64,000 nt of DNA from Tubulanus polymorphus (Eukaryota > Nemertea > Palaeonemertea > Tubulaniformes > Tubulanidae): positions 8,048,485 through 8,112,484 of the forward strand of contig NC_134027.1 of NCBI RefSeq assembly GCF_964204645.1. The letters are read 5' to 3'. A program made the position numbers and the translations under genes. Below the pieces are notes generated by a model, which had not been told where the DNA came from, did no database searches, and was given only the letters and a program-made list of their open reading frames with translations. Positions 62,933 through 64,000 of the stretch are shown piece by piece (position 1 is the first letter of the stretch; the number at the start of each line of letters is the position of its first letter).

Positions 62933-63977
62933 CTAGGTGGTTTTCGCTCGTATCGCCGCACGTTTGCCAGTAACCGCTTGGAAACCGGACTTGATACTGG
63001 CGACGCTGCACCGCGAGCCGCATGTCTCGCATTGCAGAAAGAATAAACGAGTGTCTTTTTGTAAGATTGTATCCGGCGACCGACACGTGTGACAAGTCAC
63101 GTATTCCTCTGTAAAAATAAAATTTTACAGTTTTGTCAATAAGGTGCTATTGAACCAATGAAAGTAAGCATGGAACAAGGGCAGATTTATTGGAGACTAG
63201 TCCACTCCCTTCAAAATTCAAATGGGCGTTCCAAAAATGGACAAAAAATAAATCTAGATGGGTTGCGGTGAGGTCCACCCTTTTCAAAGAATCCTAGATC
63301 TACCCTTGCGGAGGATCTAAATGTATGTTACTAAATTGTCAACACTTACTAATATATCTTCTTAGTACATTTTCTATTTGTTTTGCTTGAAATCTTCCTT
63401 TTATAATGAGTTGATTGTTACCATCCACCGAACCACTGCGCGAGAAAAGTTACAAATTATATTATTTACGAATTGTATTTTTCATTACATTACTCAAAAT
63501 ATAATCTACTTCATAAATCTCGGAGGTATGCCTACCTAGTACCCAATTCAGCCAGTAAGAAAGCTAATAAATGTTTAGGCTGTCTGTGTAACCTGAAAGA
63601 TAGAACATACAACAATAATAGCTGGCAACAAATCGAAGAAATGTAGGCAATAATCAAATCGAGTGTAATTTTTCTCAACATACATTTTACAAAGTTCTGT
63701 GAAATTGACGAAGGCCGTTCGCCTGGTTCCAACCCTCATAACCTGCGGCGGTTTCATGACTAATCGTTTTTTCTCGCCCGCTAGAATATCCGGATTCTTC
63801 TCGCGCATAATGTCGAATACCCGTTGTAATAACTGTAACAAGAACAACATCGCATGCATCAATTTTTTTCTTACTCGGTCGTTGACGGTTCGAGCGTTAC
63901 TGATTTTCATATATCTACCTCATCGTATGTGTAATCCCGATCTGTATTCGCCCAGGCTTCTCCACTTTCATCTTCTT
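62933..63977 (-). CDS. EIF2S2: eIF2 beta subunit, last five exons (5' part outside window)
   Basis: Exons on the minus strand: 63977-63919, 63832-63684, 63592-63536, 63435-63350 and 63108-62933 (TAG), phase-consistent and joining to about 175 residues. The order is that of the eIF2 beta C-terminal half: [103 protein letters not shown], then the zinc-binding CHTC..CETC knuckle and [14 protein letters not shown] near the end. eIF2 beta is part of the cytoplasmic heterotrimer that brings initiator Met-tRNA to the 40S subunit; this half contacts eIF2 gamma and RNA. The lysine-block N-terminal half lies beyond 64,000. A repeat-like stretch fills part of the 63109-63349 intron. Confidence 0.97.
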
Positions 63978-64000
63978 CTGCAATTTCAAAAAAATAATTT

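Noticed and set aside
1-64000. CRISPR array, prokaryotic operon or phage-like cassette
   Set aside because: No such structure; the tandem repeats lack unique spacers, and the genes are spliced animal genes.

Overview
The window is nuclear DNA from a bilaterian animal. It has spliced genes with GT-AG introns, AATAAA poly(A) signals, and many short non-autonomous DNA transposons. The combination of an FMRFamide-type peptide GPCR, a rotatin gene, a small secreted CAP protein and MITE-rich intergenic DNA suits a marine invertebrate, probably a lophotrochozoan. I cannot name the species.

Layout. (1) 1-24,905: about 25 kb in which I find no convincing exon on either strand. It holds a long inverted repeat (3.4-4.9 kb), a dispersed inverted-repeat family and a TTAA-flanked MITE (17.8-18.2 kb). 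(2) 24,906-26,354 (+): a single-exon neuropeptide-type GPCR. (3) 26.4-33.7 kb: repeat-rich intergenic DNA with a near-perfect 302-bp foldback carrying a hammerhead-like core, nested MITEs and a two-copy palindrome-rich repeat. (4) 33,752-38,350 (+): seven exons that I read as the C-terminal part of a TFIIIC largest subunit (GTF3C1-like) with a long acidic/Gln-rich tail; its N-terminal two thirds are not visible. (5) 39,520-42,136 (-): a complete five-exon, seven-finger C2H2 protein of 462 aa. (6) 43,192-44,449 (-): a complete four-exon secreted CAP/SCP protein of 170 aa. (7) 44.5-49.7 kb: a repeat-dense block with several tandem arrays, a foldback that interrupts one array, and a 794-bp inverted-repeat element whose empty site lies 1.6 kb away. 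(8) 49,761-61,693 (+): a complete rotatin (RTTN) gene, resolved into 44 phase-consistent exons encoding 2,230 aa. (9) 62,933 to the window end (-): the last five exons of EIF2S2 (eIF2 beta), tail to tail with RTTN.

The genes do not form a pathway. They are ordinary animal genes (translation initiation, centriole assembly, probable Pol III transcription, a zinc-finger regulator, a secreted CAP protein, a peptide receptor). I see no new multi-gene system. The least ordinary material is in the repeats and in the truncated GTF3C1-like gene. Exon coordinates were worked out by hand from splice sites and reading phase, without alignment tools.
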